This document shows, piece by piece, positions 55,065 through 64,000 of a stretch of DNA of 64,000 nt. The notes below the pieces were generated by a model, which did not search any database, was not told the origin of the DNA, and saw only the letters and a program-made list of their open reading frames with translations. The DNA is from Chloroflexota bacterium. Lineage in GTDB: Bacteria > Chloroflexota > UBA11872. The stretch spans positions 1 to 64,000 of the forward strand of contig JAJEDE010000026.1 of the NCBI GenBank assembly GCA_022821645.1, in the 5' to 3' direction. The translations under genes and the position numbers were made by a program. Numbering within the stretch: the stretch's first letter is position 1; the number at the start of each line of letters is the position of its first letter.

Positions 55065-56267
55065 ATGGCACGCCAACACTTCGAACGAACCAAGCCGCAC
55101 GTAAACGTAGGCACGATCGGCCACGTTGACCACGGCAAGACCACGCTGACCGCCGCCATTACGAAGGTCCTTTCGTACAAGCAACTGGCCGATTTCATGG
55201 CCTTTGACGAGATCGACCGCGCGCCGGAGGAGAAGGAGCGCGGGATTACGATCTCGATCACGCATGCCGAGTACGAGACCGAGAGCCGGCACTACGCGCA
55301 CATCGACGCGCCCGGCCACCGCGACTACATCAAGAACATGATCACGGGCGCCGCTCAGATGGACGGCGCGATTTTGGTCGTGGGCGCGGACGACGGTCCG
55401 ATGCCGCAGACGTACGAGCACGTGCTGCTGGCTCGCCAGGTGGATGTGCCGGCGATCGTGGTGTTCCTCAACAAGGCGGACATCGTCGAGGACGAGGAGT
55501 TGCTGGAGCTTGTCGACCTGGAGCTCCGGGACTTGCTGAACAAGTACGACTTCGACGGCGACAACGCGCCGATCATTCCGGGCAGCGCACTGCTGGCGCT
55601 GGAATCGGAGAGCACCGACCTCGACGCTCCGGAGTATCAGCCGATCCTCGAACTGATGGAGGCGGTGGATACATACATCCCGCAGCCCGAGCGTCCGGTC
55701 GACCAGCCGTTCCTGATGCCCGTGGAGGATGTCTTTGGCATCAAGGGTCGTGGAACGGTTGTGACCGGTCGTGTCGAACGCGGCAAGGTCCAGGTTGGCG
55801 AGGAAATCGACATCGTGGGCATGCGCAGTGAAATCGATCAGCGCGTGGTTACCGGTGTCGAGATGTTCCGCAAGACGCTGGATGAGGGTGTGGCCGGCGA
55901 CAACGTGGGTTGCCTGCTACGGGGTATCGAGCGCGATGAGGTCGAACGCGGGATGGTACTGGCGCAGACAGGTTCAATCACGCCGCACACCGAGTTCAAC
56001 GCACAGGTCTACGTGCTGACCCGGGATGAGGGTGGGCGCCATACGCCGTTTTTCAGCGGCTACCGCCCGCAGTTCTACATTCGAACGACGGACGTCACCG
56101 GTGAGATTGAGTTGCCGGCTGGGACCGAGATGGTGGTGCCCGGCGACAATGTGGAAATGACCGTTCGTTTGCACCAGCCGATCGCACTGGAAGACGGCGT
56201 GAACTTCGCTATTCGCGAAGGCGGCGTCACTGTCGGTGCGGGCGTCGTAACGAGCATCCTCAAGTAG
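55065..56267 (+). CDS. tuf: Elongation factor Tu
   Basis: EF-Tu delivers aminoacyl-tRNA to the ribosome. The 400-residue protein has [26 protein letters not shown] and the usual domains II and III. It departs from the usual bacterial DCPGHADYVKN by reading [15 protein letters not shown], the form seen in archaeal/eukaryotic EF1A and some bacteria, and MPQTYEH replaces MPQTREH. An AGGAG site precedes the start. This is the only tuf in the window. Confidence 0.97.
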   Translation: MARQHFERTKPHVNVGTIGHVDHGKTTLTAAITKVLSYKQLADFMAFDEIDRAPEEKERGITISITHAEYETESRHYAHIDAPGHRDYIKNMITGAAQMDGAILVVGADDGPMPQTYEHVLLARQVDVPAIVVFLNKADIVEDEELLELVDLELRDLLNKYDFDGDNAPIIPGSALLALESESTDLDAPEYQPILELMEAVDTYIPQPERPVDQPFLMPVEDVFGIKGRGTVVTGRVERGKVQVGEEIDIVGMRSEIDQRVVTGVEMFRKTLDEGVAGDNVGCLLRGIERDEVERGMVLAQTGSITPHTEFNAQVYVLTRDEGGRHTPFFSGYRPQFYIRTTDVTGEIELPAGTEMVVPGDNVEMTVRLHQPIALEDGVNFAIREGGVTVGAGVVTSILK

Positions 56268-56270
56268 CCG

Positions 56271-56663
56271 ATGGCACAAGCGCGCGCCAGGCCCTCCCGT
56301 CAGGCTTCGTTGGAAGCCGCGTCGCGGCGTGCGCCTGCGCGGCCGCGGCGGCAATCGCCCACGCAGCGGATCAGGATTCGCCTGAAGGCGTATGACCACC
56401 GCGTGCTGGATGACGCCGCTCGACGCATCATCGAAACGGCGGGCCGGACAGGCGCCGACGTGCGTGGGCCGATTCCGCTTCCCACGGAGCGCAAGACGTG
56501 GACGGTAATTCGATCACCGTTCATTGATAAGGACTCGCGCGAGCAATTTGAGATGCGGACGCACAAGCGTTTGATCGACGTGATCGATCCTACGCCTCAG
56601 ACCATGGACGAACTCTTGCGGCTGCAATTGGCCGCCGGAGTCGACATTGAGTTGAAGTCGTAG
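56271..56663 (+). CDS. rpsJ: 30S ribosomal protein S10
   Basis: S10 binds 16S rRNA and also takes part in NusB-linked antitermination. The 130-residue protein has the core [42 protein letters not shown] and [10 protein letters not shown]. An N-terminal basic, Ala/Arg-rich extension of ~30 residues precedes the core; the family is usually ~100 residues. A later start within the extension is possible. It opens the S10 operon. Confidence 0.95.
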   Translation: MAQARARPSRQASLEAASRRAPARPRRQSPTQRIRIRLKAYDHRVLDDAARRIIETAGRTGADVRGPIPLPTERKTWTVIRSPFIDKDSREQFEMRTHKRLIDVIDPTPQTMDELLRLQLAAGVDIELKS

Positions 56664-56665
56664 CC

Positions 56666-57307
56666 ATGTCAGTGGGGCTGATCGGTCGCAAACTCGGAAT
56701 GACGCAAGTGTTTGACGACCACGGTCGTGCACTTGGCGTTTCCGTCATCCAGGCCGGGCCGTGCCATGTCACGCAGATAAGAACCGGCACGACCGACGGC
56801 TATTGCGCCGTGCAACTCGGCTTCGATGCCGGGCCCGAGCGTCGGCTCACACGAGCCGAGCGCGGGCACCTTGGCCGTCTGCCGTCGTACCGCGTGCTGC
56901 GAGAGTTTCGAACACCGGGCGCAACTGACCTTTCCGTCGGTGACGAGTTAAACGTCGCCAATGTGGACCTCGGGCCGCGCGTGGATGTCGTGAGCGTGTC
57001 CAAGGGCAAGGGCTTCGCAGGTGTGGTGAAGCGTCATGGATTCAGAGGCGGCAAGCGAACCCACGGCCAGTCGGACCGGGAACGCGCGCCAGGGTCGATT
57101 GGCGCCGGGACGTCTCCCAGCCGGGTGTTCAAGGGCACCCGCATGGCGGGCCGAATGGGCGGTGGCCGCGCCACGTCCCGAAACCTGGCGGTGGCAAGCG
57201 TTGACCTCGACCGTGGCTTAGTTTTGGTGGTTGGGGCCGTGCCGGGGCCGCGCGATACGGTCGTGACAATCCGGCCGGCTGGCAACTCCAGTCGAGGTGC
57301 CGACTGA
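56666..57307 (+). CDS. rplC: 50S ribosomal protein L3
   Basis: L3 is an early 50S assembly protein near the peptidyl transferase centre. The 213-residue protein begins GLIGRKLGMTQVF and has SKGKGFAGVVKRHGFRGG, SIGAGTSPSRVFKGTRMAGRMG and the usual C-terminal end. It follows rpsJ by two bases and overlaps rplD by one. Confidence 0.97.
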   Translation: MSVGLIGRKLGMTQVFDDHGRALGVSVIQAGPCHVTQIRTGTTDGYCAVQLGFDAGPERRLTRAERGHLGRLPSYRVLREFRTPGATDLSVGDELNVANVDLGPRVDVVSVSKGKGFAGVVKRHGFRGGKRTHGQSDRERAPGSIGAGTSPSRVFKGTRMAGRMGGGRATSRNLAVASVDLDRGLVLVVGAVPGPRDTVVTIRPAGNSSRGAD

Positions 57308-57918
57308 TGGCCGCCGCGAATGTAGCTCCAGACACACTTGCACCCGTGCCAAGCGACTGTTTCGGCAGCGCGGACGTGCCGGCCGAAATGTTGAAGCGAA
57401 TGCTGACCGTGCATGCGGCCAACCAGCGCCAAGCCACAGCCAACACGAAGAGTCGTGGCCAGGTTGCGGCCAGTACAGCCAAGCTCTATCGCCAGAAGGG
57501 CACCGGTCGCGCGCGCGCAGGCAGTGCGGGTTCGCCCGTTCGGCGGGGCGGTGGCGTCGCGTTCGGTCCCACGCCAGGTCGTTCGCGTGCTCGAATGAAC
57601 AAGCGTGAGCGCAAAGAGGCGGTACGTGCTCTGTTGGCAGGCAAGGCGGCCGACGCGTGCATTCGAGTAGCGGCGTCGTGGGGCGATTCACCGAAGACTC
57701 GTGACCGCGCCGCATGGCTGGCCGCTCGCGGACTCTCCGGGCGTGTGCTCCTGGTGGATATTGAGCCTACGGAGGACTTGCGGCGCTCGGCTCGCAACAT
57801 TCCCAACGTGGACGTCGCACGGGTCGACACGCTCAGCTTTTACGAAATTGCCGTGGCCGACCACATTGTGGCGAGCCAGGCAGCCCTGGATGCGCTGCAG
57901 GATCGAGTTGGCGCATGA
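57307..57918 (+). CDS. rplD: 50S ribosomal protein L4
   Basis: L4 lines the exit tunnel and in E. coli autoregulates the S10 operon. The 203-residue protein has ANQRQATANTKSRGQVA, RQKGTGRARAGS and FGPTPGRSRARMNKRERK. It overlaps the rplC stop by one base and rplW by 4 bp. No upstream autoregulatory hairpin was recognised. Confidence 0.96.
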   Translation: MAAANVAPDTLAPVPSDCFGSADVPAEMLKRMLTVHAANQRQATANTKSRGQVAASTAKLYRQKGTGRARAGSAGSPVRRGGGVAFGPTPGRSRARMNKRERKEAVRALLAGKAADACIRVAASWGDSPKTRDRAAWLAARGLSGRVLLVDIEPTEDLRRSARNIPNVDVARVDTLSFYEIAVADHIVASQAALDALQDRVGA

Positions 57919-58199
57919 ATCCGGCCGATGTCATCACGCGCCCAATCGTTACGGAGAAATCCACTGCGCTTGGCGAACTTGGAAAGTACGTGTTCCAGGT
58001 TCGAAGCGGGGCATCCAAGCATGCCGTCAGGCGAGCGGTGGAGGTCATGTTTCACGTAGAAGTCGCCTCGGTCAACGTGATGAACGTGCGAGGAAAGCCA
58101 AGGCGCATGGGGCGATTCGAAGGCCACCGGGCGAGCTGGCGCAAGGCCGTGGTAACGCTGCGCGAAGGCCATTCCATCGAAGTGGTTCCAGGGGTCTAG
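57915..58199 (+). CDS. rplW: 50S ribosomal protein L23
   Basis: L23 sits at the tunnel exit and docks trigger factor and SRP. The 94-residue protein has VITRPIVTEKST and KHAVRRAVEVMFHVEVASVNVM, then GKPRRMGRFEGHR. Normal length. The ATGA overlap couples it to rplD. Confidence 0.96.
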   Translation: MNPADVITRPIVTEKSTALGELGKYVFQVRSGASKHAVRRAVEVMFHVEVASVNVMNVRGKPRRMGRFEGHRASWRKAVVTLREGHSIEVVPGV

Positions 58200-58202
58200 C
58201 CA

Positions 58203-59033
58203 ATGGGGTTGCGTAACTTCAATCCAACGTCGCCGGGCCGGCGTGGCTATGTGGCTGTTGACAACGCTGAGCTCTCAGGCGACCGGCCCCTCAAGAAGCT
58301 GCTGCGGCCGCTTACGAAGCGTGCCGGTCGCAATAACACGGGAAGGGTTACCGTGCGGCACCGTGGTGGCGGCGCTAAGCGGCGATACCGGGTTATCGAT
58401 TGGCGTCGCGATAAAGCTGGCGTGCCGGCTGTGGTGGCCAGTGTTGAATACGATCCCAATCGATCGGCTCACATAGCTCTCCTGCACTATCGCGACGGTG
58501 ACAAGCGATACATCCTGGCGCCGGTTGGCATCGGCGTGGGCAGCGAACTCGTTTCCGGCCCAGGCGTTGAGCCGAGACCCGGGAACGCCATGCAACTCGC
58601 TCGGATCCCGTCGGGAACCGAGATTCATGCCGTCGAGATGACCCCCGGGCGTGGCGCACAACTGGTGCGATCGGCCGGCATGGTGTGCCAGCTCATGGCC
58701 AAGGATCGCGGACTCGCGACGCTTCGATTGCCGTCGGGCGAGATGCGCCAGGTATCCGAGGCCTGCATGGCGACCGTGGGCCGTGTTGGCAATGTGGACC
58801 ACAGCAACCAGTCGGCGGGAAAGGCTGGTCGGGTACGCTGGCGTCGCCGCCGCCCGCAGGTACGCGGCGCGGCCATGAACCCTCACGATCATCCGCATGG
58901 TGGTGGCGAAGGTAAGGCGCCAGTCGGCATGCCGGGACCAAAGACGCCGTGGGGCAAGCCCACGCAGGGCCGGCGAACACGCGTCGGGCGTCGTCCCAGC
59001 GATAAGTTCATCGTGCGCCGACGGAATAGGTAG
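58203..59033 (+). CDS. rplB: 50S ribosomal protein L2
   Basis: L2 is required for subunit joining and peptidyl transfer. The 276-residue protein has [33 protein letters not shown], and the C-terminal [17 protein letters not shown] with the conserved His, followed by [13 protein letters not shown]. Length is typical. Confidence 0.97.
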   Translation: MGLRNFNPTSPGRRGYVAVDNAELSGDRPLKKLLRPLTKRAGRNNTGRVTVRHRGGGAKRRYRVIDWRRDKAGVPAVVASVEYDPNRSAHIALLHYRDGDKRYILAPVGIGVGSELVSGPGVEPRPGNAMQLARIPSGTEIHAVEMTPGRGAQLVRSAGMVCQLMAKDRGLATLRLPSGEMRQVSEACMATVGRVGNVDHSNQSAGKAGRVRWRRRRPQVRGAAMNPHDHPHGGGEGKAPVGMPGPKTPWGKPTQGRRTRVGRRPSDKFIVRRRNR

Positions 59034-59039
59034 GGCGAA

Positions 59040-59324
59040 GTGTCACGAAGCACCAAGAAGGGGTGGTACATCCATCCAAAGCTCGAAAAGCGTGTGGCGG
59101 AAGCCTCGCGCAGTCGCCGCAAGCAGGTCATCCGAACCTGGAGTCGGGCGAGTGTGGTGCATCCCGAAATGGTCGGACTGACCATCGCCGTCCACGACGG
59201 ACGACGGCATGTGCCGGTGTACGTCTCCGAGAACATGGTTGGGCACCGGCTTGGTGAATTCGCTCCGACGCGAACGTTTCGCAGCCACGCGCGCGGTCGC
59301 TCCACATCGCCCATGGGGGCCTGA
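59040..59324 (+). CDS. rpsS: 30S ribosomal protein S19
   Basis: S19 binds 16S rRNA in the head with S13. The 94-residue protein has [34 protein letters not shown] and [16 protein letters not shown] start, six bases after rplB. Confidence 0.96.
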   Translation: MSRSTKKGWYIHPKLEKRVAEASRSRRKQVIRTWSRASVVHPEMVGLTIAVHDGRRHVPVYVSENMVGHRLGEFAPTRTFRSHARGRSTSPMGA

Positions 59325-59327
59325 CGC

Positions 59328-59666
59328 ATGGAAGTTTCCGCGACGGCCAAGTACGTGCGGATGTCACCGCAGCGCGGACGCGCCATTGCGCGTGAATTGG
59401 CAGGCCTTGAAATTGACCAGGCAATGTCCATGCTGGCGTTTATGCCCAATCGAGCGGCTGCTGAGATTGCCAAGGTGGTCAAGTCCGCGACGGCCAACGC
59501 CGAGCACAACTACGCCCTGGACCGCGAGGTACTACGAGTCCAGTCGGTTGTAGTCAATGACGGGCCGGCGTTGCGGCGCTTTCGGCCAAGGTCGCGCGGC
59601 CGGGTGGGGATGTACCTGAAGCGCTCTGGTCACATCACGGTGACCGTCGAAGACGGGATGGCGTAG
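59328..59666 (+). CDS. rplV: 50S ribosomal protein L22
   Basis: L22 contributes a beta-hairpin to the tunnel constriction where macrolides bind. The 112-residue protein has AKYVRMSPQRGRAIARELAG, EIAKVVKSATANAEHNY and the hairpin GPALRRFRPRSRGRVG. Normal length. Confidence 0.96.
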   Translation: MEVSATAKYVRMSPQRGRAIARELAGLEIDQAMSMLAFMPNRAAAEIAKVVKSATANAEHNYALDREVLRVQSVVVNDGPALRRFRPRSRGRVGMYLKRSGHITVTVEDGMA

Positions 59667-59668
59667 GC

Positions 59669-60418
59669 ATGGGTCGCAAGGTCCACCCCATTGGCTACCG
59701 CCTCGGCTACACGACCCGCTGGGAGAGTACGTGGTACGCCGATCGTGACTACACCGAGTTGTTGCTGGAAGACCTGGCAATTCGGAATCTCGTCCGTCAA
59801 TACCTTGAAGCGCCCGGTGGACGCGATGGCGCTCGTCGCGGCGGCCGCCGGCGTGGCAGCTACGGGGCCGGGGTGTCAAAGATCGAGATCGAGCGCCAGG
59901 TCAGCCAGGTGCGAGTCGTGATCCATACGGCGCGCCCAGGCATTGTGATTGGGCGCGGCGGGAGTAATCGCGAGGAGATCCAGAACCGCATCGAACGGCA
60001 CACCGGCAAGCGAGTTGTCGTGGACGTGGAAGAAATCAGCCAGCCTGAACTCGACGCATTCCTGGTCGTTCGAAACGTGGCCGACCAACTGGAGCGCCGG
60101 GTTTCCTTCCGTCGCGCCATCAAGATGACCGCGGAACGAACCATGCGGGCCGGCGCGCAGGGTGTGAAGATCATGGTGAGCGGCCGCCTGGGCGGACGCG
60201 AAATGTCGCGAAGCGAGTTCGAGCTTCTCGGTACCGTTCCACTGCAGACGCTGGACGCGGACATTGACTACGGGTTTACCGAAGCGCGAACAACCGCCGG
60301 TCGCATTGGCGTCAAGGGGTGGGTGCATCGCGGCGCAGCTCGTGACGCGGCCGAATTGCTGTCCGAGTCAGTATCCCGCCCGGTCGCGGGCCGTCGCCGT
60401 CGGCCGCCGCGAGGCTGA
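59669..60418 (+). CDS. rpsC: 30S ribosomal protein S3
   Basis: S3 lines the mRNA entry channel. The 249-residue protein starts [20 protein letters not shown] and has a KH domain ([18 protein letters not shown]) and the C-terminal domain with [14 protein letters not shown] Gly/Arg-rich insertion ([12 protein letters not shown]) sits before the KH domain. Confidence 0.96.
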   Translation: MGRKVHPIGYRLGYTTRWESTWYADRDYTELLLEDLAIRNLVRQYLEAPGGRDGARRGGRRRGSYGAGVSKIEIERQVSQVRVVIHTARPGIVIGRGGSNREEIQNRIERHTGKRVVVDVEEISQPELDAFLVVRNVADQLERRVSFRRAIKMTAERTMRAGAQGVKIMVSGRLGGREMSRSEFELLGTVPLQTLDADIDYGFTEARTTAGRIGVKGWVHRGAARDAAELLSESVSRPVAGRRRRPPRG

Positions 60419-60420
60419 AC

Positions 60421-60846
60421 ATGTTGATGCCAAAGCGTACGAAGTTCCGCAAGATGCACCGGGGCCGCCGCCGGGGCCGGGCCGGGCGCGGCAACTCGCT
60501 CGTTTCCGGTGACTTTGGTCTGCAGGCCACGACCGTGGGTTGGGTGGACAGCCGCGAAATTGAGGCGGCCCGTCGTGCCATCACCCACTCGGTTCGTCGA
60601 ACCGGTCAGCTGTGGATTCGCATATTTCCGGACAAGCCCATCACGCAGAAGCCGGCCGAGGTTCGCATGGGCAGTGGAAAGGGCAATGTTGAGAGTTGGG
60701 TCGCCGTGGTTAAGCCCGGCCGAATCCTCTTTGAACTTGCCGGCGTTGAAGAAAGTATGGCTCGTGAGGCCATGCGCCTAGCGTCACACAAACTCTCGGT
60801 TCAAACGCGTGTCGTGTCGCGTTCCGCGGAGGTCGCCGTTGGCTAA
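60421..60846 (+). CDS. rplP: 50S ribosomal protein L16
   Basis: L16 helps position A-site tRNA. The 141-residue protein starts [19 protein letters not shown] and has [36 protein letters not shown] and [18 protein letters not shown]. It overlaps the rpmC start by 8 bp. Confidence 0.97.
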   Translation: MLMPKRTKFRKMHRGRRRGRAGRGNSLVSGDFGLQATTVGWVDSREIEAARRAITHSVRRTGQLWIRIFPDKPITQKPAEVRMGSGKGNVESWVAVVKPGRILFELAGVEESMAREAMRLASHKLSVQTRVVSRSAEVAVG

Positions 60847-61054
60847 GGCTGATCAGTTCCGGGATCTGAGCGACGACGAGTTGGTGACGCGGATTGCCGA
60901 AACCAAGGAAGAACTCTTCAGGCTGCGTGTCCAGCACGCGACGCTGCAATTGGCGGACACCTCGCAGTTGCGCCAGGTTCGACGCGATATCGCGCGCATG
61001 CTGACCGTGCAGCGTGAGCGTGCGCTGGCGTCTTTCGAGATGGAGGAGGCGTAA
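60839..61054 (+). CDS. rpmC: 50S ribosomal protein L29
   Basis: L29 is a small helical protein at the tunnel exit. TTG 60839 with GGAGG six bases upstream gives 71 residues starting [18 protein letters not shown], with [20 protein letters not shown] and a basic helix. The longer frame from 60809 is antisense-free but not family-like. Confidence 0.93.
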   Translation: MAKADQFRDLSDDELVTRIAETKEELFRLRVQHATLQLADTSQLRQVRRDIARMLTVQRERALASFEMEEA

Positions 61055-61057
61055 CCC

Positions 61058-61405
61058 GTGGCTGGAGCTCGTGCTCGACGGGTCGGTCGTGTTGCAAGCG
61101 ACCGGGCCGACAAGACCATCATCGTTGAGGTGGAATCGGTCCGCCGCCATCGAATCTATAAGAAGCCGGTACGCATTCGTCGCAAGTTCATGGCGCACGA
61201 CGCGAACAATAGCTGCCGCGTTGGCGACCTGGTGCAGATTGAGGAATCGCGTCCAATGAGCCGGCGGAAGCGATGGCGGCTGGTTGAAGTCATTGAACGC
61301 ACGCAGCTAAGCGCCGAGGAACGCCAGGCGGCTTTTGGCGCCGGGGCGGCGGAAGAGGCCTCGGTTGCCGCTCCCGGCGAATCGGAGCACGTGGAACGGC
61401 AATGA
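61058..61405 (+). CDS. rpsQ: 30S ribosomal protein S17
   Basis: S17 binds helix 11 of 16S rRNA. The 115-residue protein has [19 protein letters not shown], then [21 protein letters not shown] and [15 protein letters not shown]. It carries an extra C-terminal Ala/Glu-rich tail of about 30 residues beyond the usual ~85. Its stop overlaps rplN by 4 bp. Confidence 0.95.
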   Translation: MAGARARRVGRVASDRADKTIIVEVESVRRHRIYKKPVRIRRKFMAHDANNSCRVGDLVQIEESRPMSRRKRWRLVEVIERTQLSAEERQAAFGAGAAEEASVAAPGESEHVERQ

Positions 61406-61767
61406 TTCAACAGCAGAGCCGGCTCAGGGTTGCCGACAACAGTGGGGCGCGCGAGATCATGTGCATCCGTGTCCTGGGTGGCTCGTCCCGCAAATACGCG
61501 CGCGTGGGCGACATCATTGTGGGCAGTGTGAAGCAAGCGGCCCCCAACAGTGCGGTCCCGAGAGGCTCGGTGGTTCACGCAGTGGTTGTGCGGGTCAACA
61601 AGGAATATCGGCGACCGGACGGCTCGCGCATTCGCTTTGACGACAACGCCGCGGTTCTGCTTGAAGGCGACGTGCCACGTGGCACGCGCATATTCGGCCC
61701 GGTCGGTCGCGAGTTGCGTGACCGACGATTCATGCGCATCGTCTCTCTGGCGCCAGAGGTCATTTAG
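61402..61767 (+). CDS. rplN: 50S ribosomal protein L14
   Basis: L14 forms an inter-subunit bridge. The 121-residue protein starts [20 protein letters not shown] and has [33 protein letters not shown] and [20 protein letters not shown]. Typical length. ATGA overlap with rpsQ. Confidence 0.97.
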   Translation: MIQQQSRLRVADNSGAREIMCIRVLGGSSRKYARVGDIIVGSVKQAAPNSAVPRGSVVHAVVVRVNKEYRRPDGSRIRFDDNAAVLLEGDVPRGTRIFGPVGRELRDRRFMRIVSLAPEVI

Positions 61768-61769
61768 CT

Positions 61770-62099
61770 ATGTCCGTGCGGCGCTTTCGCATTCGAAGAG
61801 GCGACACCGTTCAAGTGTTGCAGGGGCGTGATATCGGGCGACGCGGCGTGGTTGAGCGGGTGGTGCCGGAGGCTGGCCGCGTGGTGGTGGAAGGCGTCAA
61901 CGTCCGCAAGCGCCACGCCAGACCGCGGGCGATTGGACAGCCGGCGGGTATTATTGACTTCAACGCTCCCCTTGACGTCTCGAACGTCATGCTGGTGTGT
62001 CCCGTCTGCGGCCAACCGACTCGAGTCGGGTACACGATTGGCGACGATGGCGTGAAGCGGCGTATTTGCCGCAAATGCAACGAACAGATTGACGAGTAA
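61770..62099 (+). CDS. rplX: 50S ribosomal protein L24
   Basis: L24 starts 50S assembly by binding 23S rRNA. The 109-residue protein has the KOW motif (RGDTVQVLQGRDIGRRGVVE) and a C-terminal zinc-ribbon-like pair VCPVCGQPTRV and RICRKCNEQ. It shares one base with the rplE start in a TAATG. Confidence 0.95.
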   Translation: MSVRRFRIRRGDTVQVLQGRDIGRRGVVERVVPEAGRVVVEGVNVRKRHARPRAIGQPAGIIDFNAPLDVSNVMLVCPVCGQPTRVGYTIGDDGVKRRICRKCNEQIDE

Positions 62100-62653
62100 T
62101 GGCCCGTCTACTCACGCGCTTTCGAGAAGAGATCCGACCGCAGATGATGCGGGAGTTCGGCTATTCAAATCCGCTCGCTGTCCCGCGCCTGGACCGGATC
62201 ATCGTGAACATCGGGCTGGGCGAGGCCCTGGAAAACGATTCCGCCGTGGACCACGCAGTCCGAGACGTCGCGACCATTACCGGGCAACGTCCCGTGGTGA
62301 CGCGGGCTCGAAAGAGCGTGGCGGCGTTCAAGCTGCGCGCTGGTCAGCGCGTTGGTGTCAAGGGCACGCTGCGTGGTGCCCGCATGTATGAGTTCCTGGA
62401 CCGGCTTGTTACGGTTGCGCTACCGCGTATGCGCGACTTTCGTGGGGTTCTACGTACGTCGTTCGACGGTCGTGGCAACTACTCGCTGGGACTCACCGAG
62501 CAGTTGATCTTTCCGGAGATCGACTATGACCAGATTGATCGAATTCGTGGTTTGCAGGTTGTCATTGTGACGACCGCGCTACGTGACGGCGAGTCGCTGC
62601 GGCTGCTGGAACTCCTCGGCATGCCGTTCCAACGCCTCGACGAGGCGGCCTGA
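62099..62653 (+). CDS. rplE: 50S ribosomal protein L5
   Basis: L5 binds 5S rRNA and bridges to the 30S head. The 184-residue protein has PRLDRIIVNIGLGEA, TITGQRPVVTRARKSVAAFK, RGVLRTSFDGRGNYSLGLTE and the usual end GMPF. Length normal. Confidence 0.97.
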   Translation: MARLLTRFREEIRPQMMREFGYSNPLAVPRLDRIIVNIGLGEALENDSAVDHAVRDVATITGQRPVVTRARKSVAAFKLRAGQRVGVKGTLRGARMYEFLDRLVTVALPRMRDFRGVLRTSFDGRGNYSLGLTEQLIFPEIDYDQIDRIRGLQVVIVTTALRDGESLRLLELLGMPFQRLDEAA

Positions 62654-62662
62654 GGTTCGGAT

Positions 62663-62902
62663 ATGGCGAGAAAGGCAAAGATCGAAAAGTGGAAGCGCGA
62701 GCGCGAGGCCTGGCTTGACCCTGAGTTTGAGACCAAGTCGATTCGCGGGCGCAAGCTGCGGTTTAAGGTGCGGTATCGCAACCGGTGTCGACTCTGCGGT
62801 CGGCCACGCGCGCATATCCGTCGATTCGGCATATGTCGCATCTGCTTCCGAGAACTGGCCGTGAAAGGTCACATTCCCGGCGTGACGAAGGCGAGTTGGT
62901 GA
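62663..62902 (+). CDS. rpsN: 30S ribosomal protein S14 (zinc type)
   Basis: The 79-residue protein carries the four zinc cysteines CRLCGR and CRICFREL and ends [13 protein letters not shown], the short zinc-binding type Z S14. It has about 18 extra residues before the zinc region ([18 protein letters not shown]) compared with the usual 61-residue form. Confidence 0.95.
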   Translation: MARKAKIEKWKREREAWLDPEFETKSIRGRKLRFKVRYRNRCRLCGRPRAHIRRFGICRICFRELAVKGHIPGVTKASW

Positions 62903-62909
62903 GCCGACG

Positions 62910-63299
62910 ATGACCGACCCGATTGCGGACATGCTCACTCGGCTGCGGAACGGTGTGGCGGCTCGTCACACGAAGGTGCGCATTCCTCACTCAAAGACGA
63001 AGGCGCGGATCGCGGCGCTGCTGGCGGATGAAGGCTTTATCGGATCCATCGAGACGGTCCATGAGGGCCATCGAGCCTGGTTGGACGTGACCTTGCGCTA
63101 CCTGAATGGCGAGCCGGCATTCGGCGGCGCCAAGCGAGTCAGTCGCCCCGGGCTGCGTATCCATACGCGGTCTCGAGAGATTCCGCGGGTGATGGGCGGT
63201 ATTGGAACGGCCGTAATCTCCACGTCTCAGGGCATCATGTCGGGCCGCGAGGCCGCCAAACGTCGCCTCGGTGGCGAAGTCGTCTGTTTCGTCTGGTAA
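62910..63299 (+). CDS. rpsH: 30S ribosomal protein S8
   Basis: S8 binds helix 21 of 16S rRNA and in E. coli represses the spc operon. The 129-residue protein has TDPIADMLTRLRNGV, the KRVSRPGLRIHTRSREIPRV region and the end GGEVVCFVW. Typical length. Confidence 0.97.
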   Translation: MTDPIADMLTRLRNGVAARHTKVRIPHSKTKARIAALLADEGFIGSIETVHEGHRAWLDVTLRYLNGEPAFGGAKRVSRPGLRIHTRSREIPRVMGGIGTAVISTSQGIMSGREAAKRRLGGEVVCFVW

Positions 63300-63303
63300 T
63301 CCC

Positions 63304-63855
63304 ATGTCCCGCATTGGAGTGACACCCATTGACGTGCCCGACGGCGTCAGCGTTACCTTTGACGCGGCCAATGTTGTGTCCGTGAAGGGTCCCAAGGGCG
63401 AAGTGACGCAAGCGCTCCCGCACGTCATTAAGTTTGCGCGCGACAACGGGCGTTTGCACGCCAGCCGTCCCAACGACGATCACCGTACACGCGCCTTGCA
63501 TGGATTGGCTCGCCAGTTGGTGGCCAACATGATTGTGGGCGTGACGCAGGGCTACGAGAAACGTCTGGAGATCCAGGGGACTGGCTACCGAGCGCAGCTT
63601 CAGGGCAATACGCTTGACTTGCAGTTGGGGTTCACACACCCGCAGCGGCGCCAGGCGCCCGACGGCATCGAGTTTGAACTTCCCGACCCGACGCACATCG
63701 TTGTCCGTGGAATCGACAAGCAGGCCGTGGGCCAGGTAGCCGCAGACATTCGAGCCATACGGCCGGCCGACCCCTATAAGGGGCATGGCCTTCGCTACCA
63801 GGGCGAGGTCGTACGGCGGAAGCCCGGCAAGACTGCCGCGACCGCTGTCGCCTGA
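63304..63855 (+). CDS. rplF: 50S ribosomal protein L6
   Basis: L6 sits near the GTPase centre. ATG 63304 gives 183 residues beginning SRIGVTPIDVPDGV, with VKGPKGEVTQALP, GTGYRAQLQGNTL and RPADPYKGHGLRYQGE. The earlier frame from 63271 overlaps rpsH and is not family-like. Confidence 0.97.
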   Translation: MSRIGVTPIDVPDGVSVTFDAANVVSVKGPKGEVTQALPHVIKFARDNGRLHASRPNDDHRTRALHGLARQLVANMIVGVTQGYEKRLEIQGTGYRAQLQGNTLDLQLGFTHPQRRQAPDGIEFELPDPTHIVVRGIDKQAVGQVAADIRAIRPADPYKGHGLRYQGEVVRRKPGKTAATAVA

Positions 63856-63867
63856 GTGACCTGACAT

Positions 63868-64000
63868 ATGGCCCAACAGACTCGACAGGCGGCACGCAAG
63901 CGGCGACATCGCCGTCTTCGCCGGCGAATCGTCGGTCGGCCCGAGCGCCCACGCCTCGCCGTGTTTCGCAGCCTCAAGCACATCCACGCGCAGGTGATTG
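63868..64000 (+). CDS. rplR: 50S ribosomal protein L18 (3' end outside window)
   Basis: The first ~44 codons of L18 are present: [20 protein letters not shown], then [20 protein letters not shown], the usual start of the 5S rRNA-binding protein. The gene is cut by the window end. It follows rplF in normal spc order. Confidence 0.9.
   Translation, partial: MAQQTRQAARKRRHRRLRRRIVGRPERPRLAVFRSLKHIHAQVI

Overview
The window is high-GC bacterial chromosome (well over 60% GC by eye) with very tight gene packing and frequent ATGA or GTGA start-stop overlaps. Gene content suggests Chloroflexota, as an inference from family resemblance and not from a tree. The clues are HspR-type heat-shock control, a DUF2851 gene, a lengthened RpsL loop, a large coiled-coil insertion in RpoC, and abundant REP/MITE-like hairpins. 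No tRNA, rRNA or CRISPR array was found.

Layout: (1) 1-3.9 kb is accessory DNA. It holds the 3' end of a DNA methyltransferase gene, an AT-richer stretch with two overlapping genes of unknown function, then a repeat-rich strip with a truncated DUF4143 ATPase and the 3' remnant of a REP-associated tyrosine transposase (RAYT). (2) 3.9-10.6 kb is a leftward aroF-aroA-aroE-aroC-aroK-aroB operon for the shikimate pathway. Its leader carries a short Tyr/Phe-containing peptide followed by a textbook intrinsic terminator, so attenuation is likely. (3) 10.7-12.1 kb is a DUF2851 gene, followed by a 117-bp MITE-like element with a perfect 9-bp target duplication. (4) 12.3-21.1 kb is the heat-shock operon lon-dnaK-grpE-dnaJ-hspR-clpC. 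A sigma70-type promoter here overlaps an HspR (HAIR-like) operator. (5) 21.2-28.2 kb carries mixed genes: a creatininase-family amidohydrolase, a NUDIX hydrolase, an Eis-like acetyltransferase, a Tat lipoprotein with a PQQ-like propeller, miaB, and small membrane proteins.

(6) 28.2-40.1 kb is an exopolysaccharide/O-antigen-type cluster. It has a dTDP-rhamnose reductase, five glycosyltransferases, an O-antigen ligase/polymerase-like membrane protein and a polyprenyl-phosphate sugar transferase, ending in a Tat lipoprotein with two predicted six-bladed NHL propellers. (7) 40.2-43.2 kb is a second grpE-dnaJ pair (zinc-finger DnaJ) with prmA and a HIT-family gene. (8) 43.6 kb to the end is rpoB-rpoC followed by contiguous str, S10 and spc ribosomal operons (rpsL, rpsG, fusA, tuf, rpsJ through rplR, the last cut by the window edge). 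A promoter and a terminator hairpin lie in the leader before rpoB.

The most notable signals are the aroF attenuator, the HspR operator/promoter in front of lon, the MITE family (one copy supplies the aroB start codon and N-terminus), the unknown overlapping gene pair in the AT-rich stretch, and a His-to-Gln change at a conserved metal-ligand position of the DAHP synthase.
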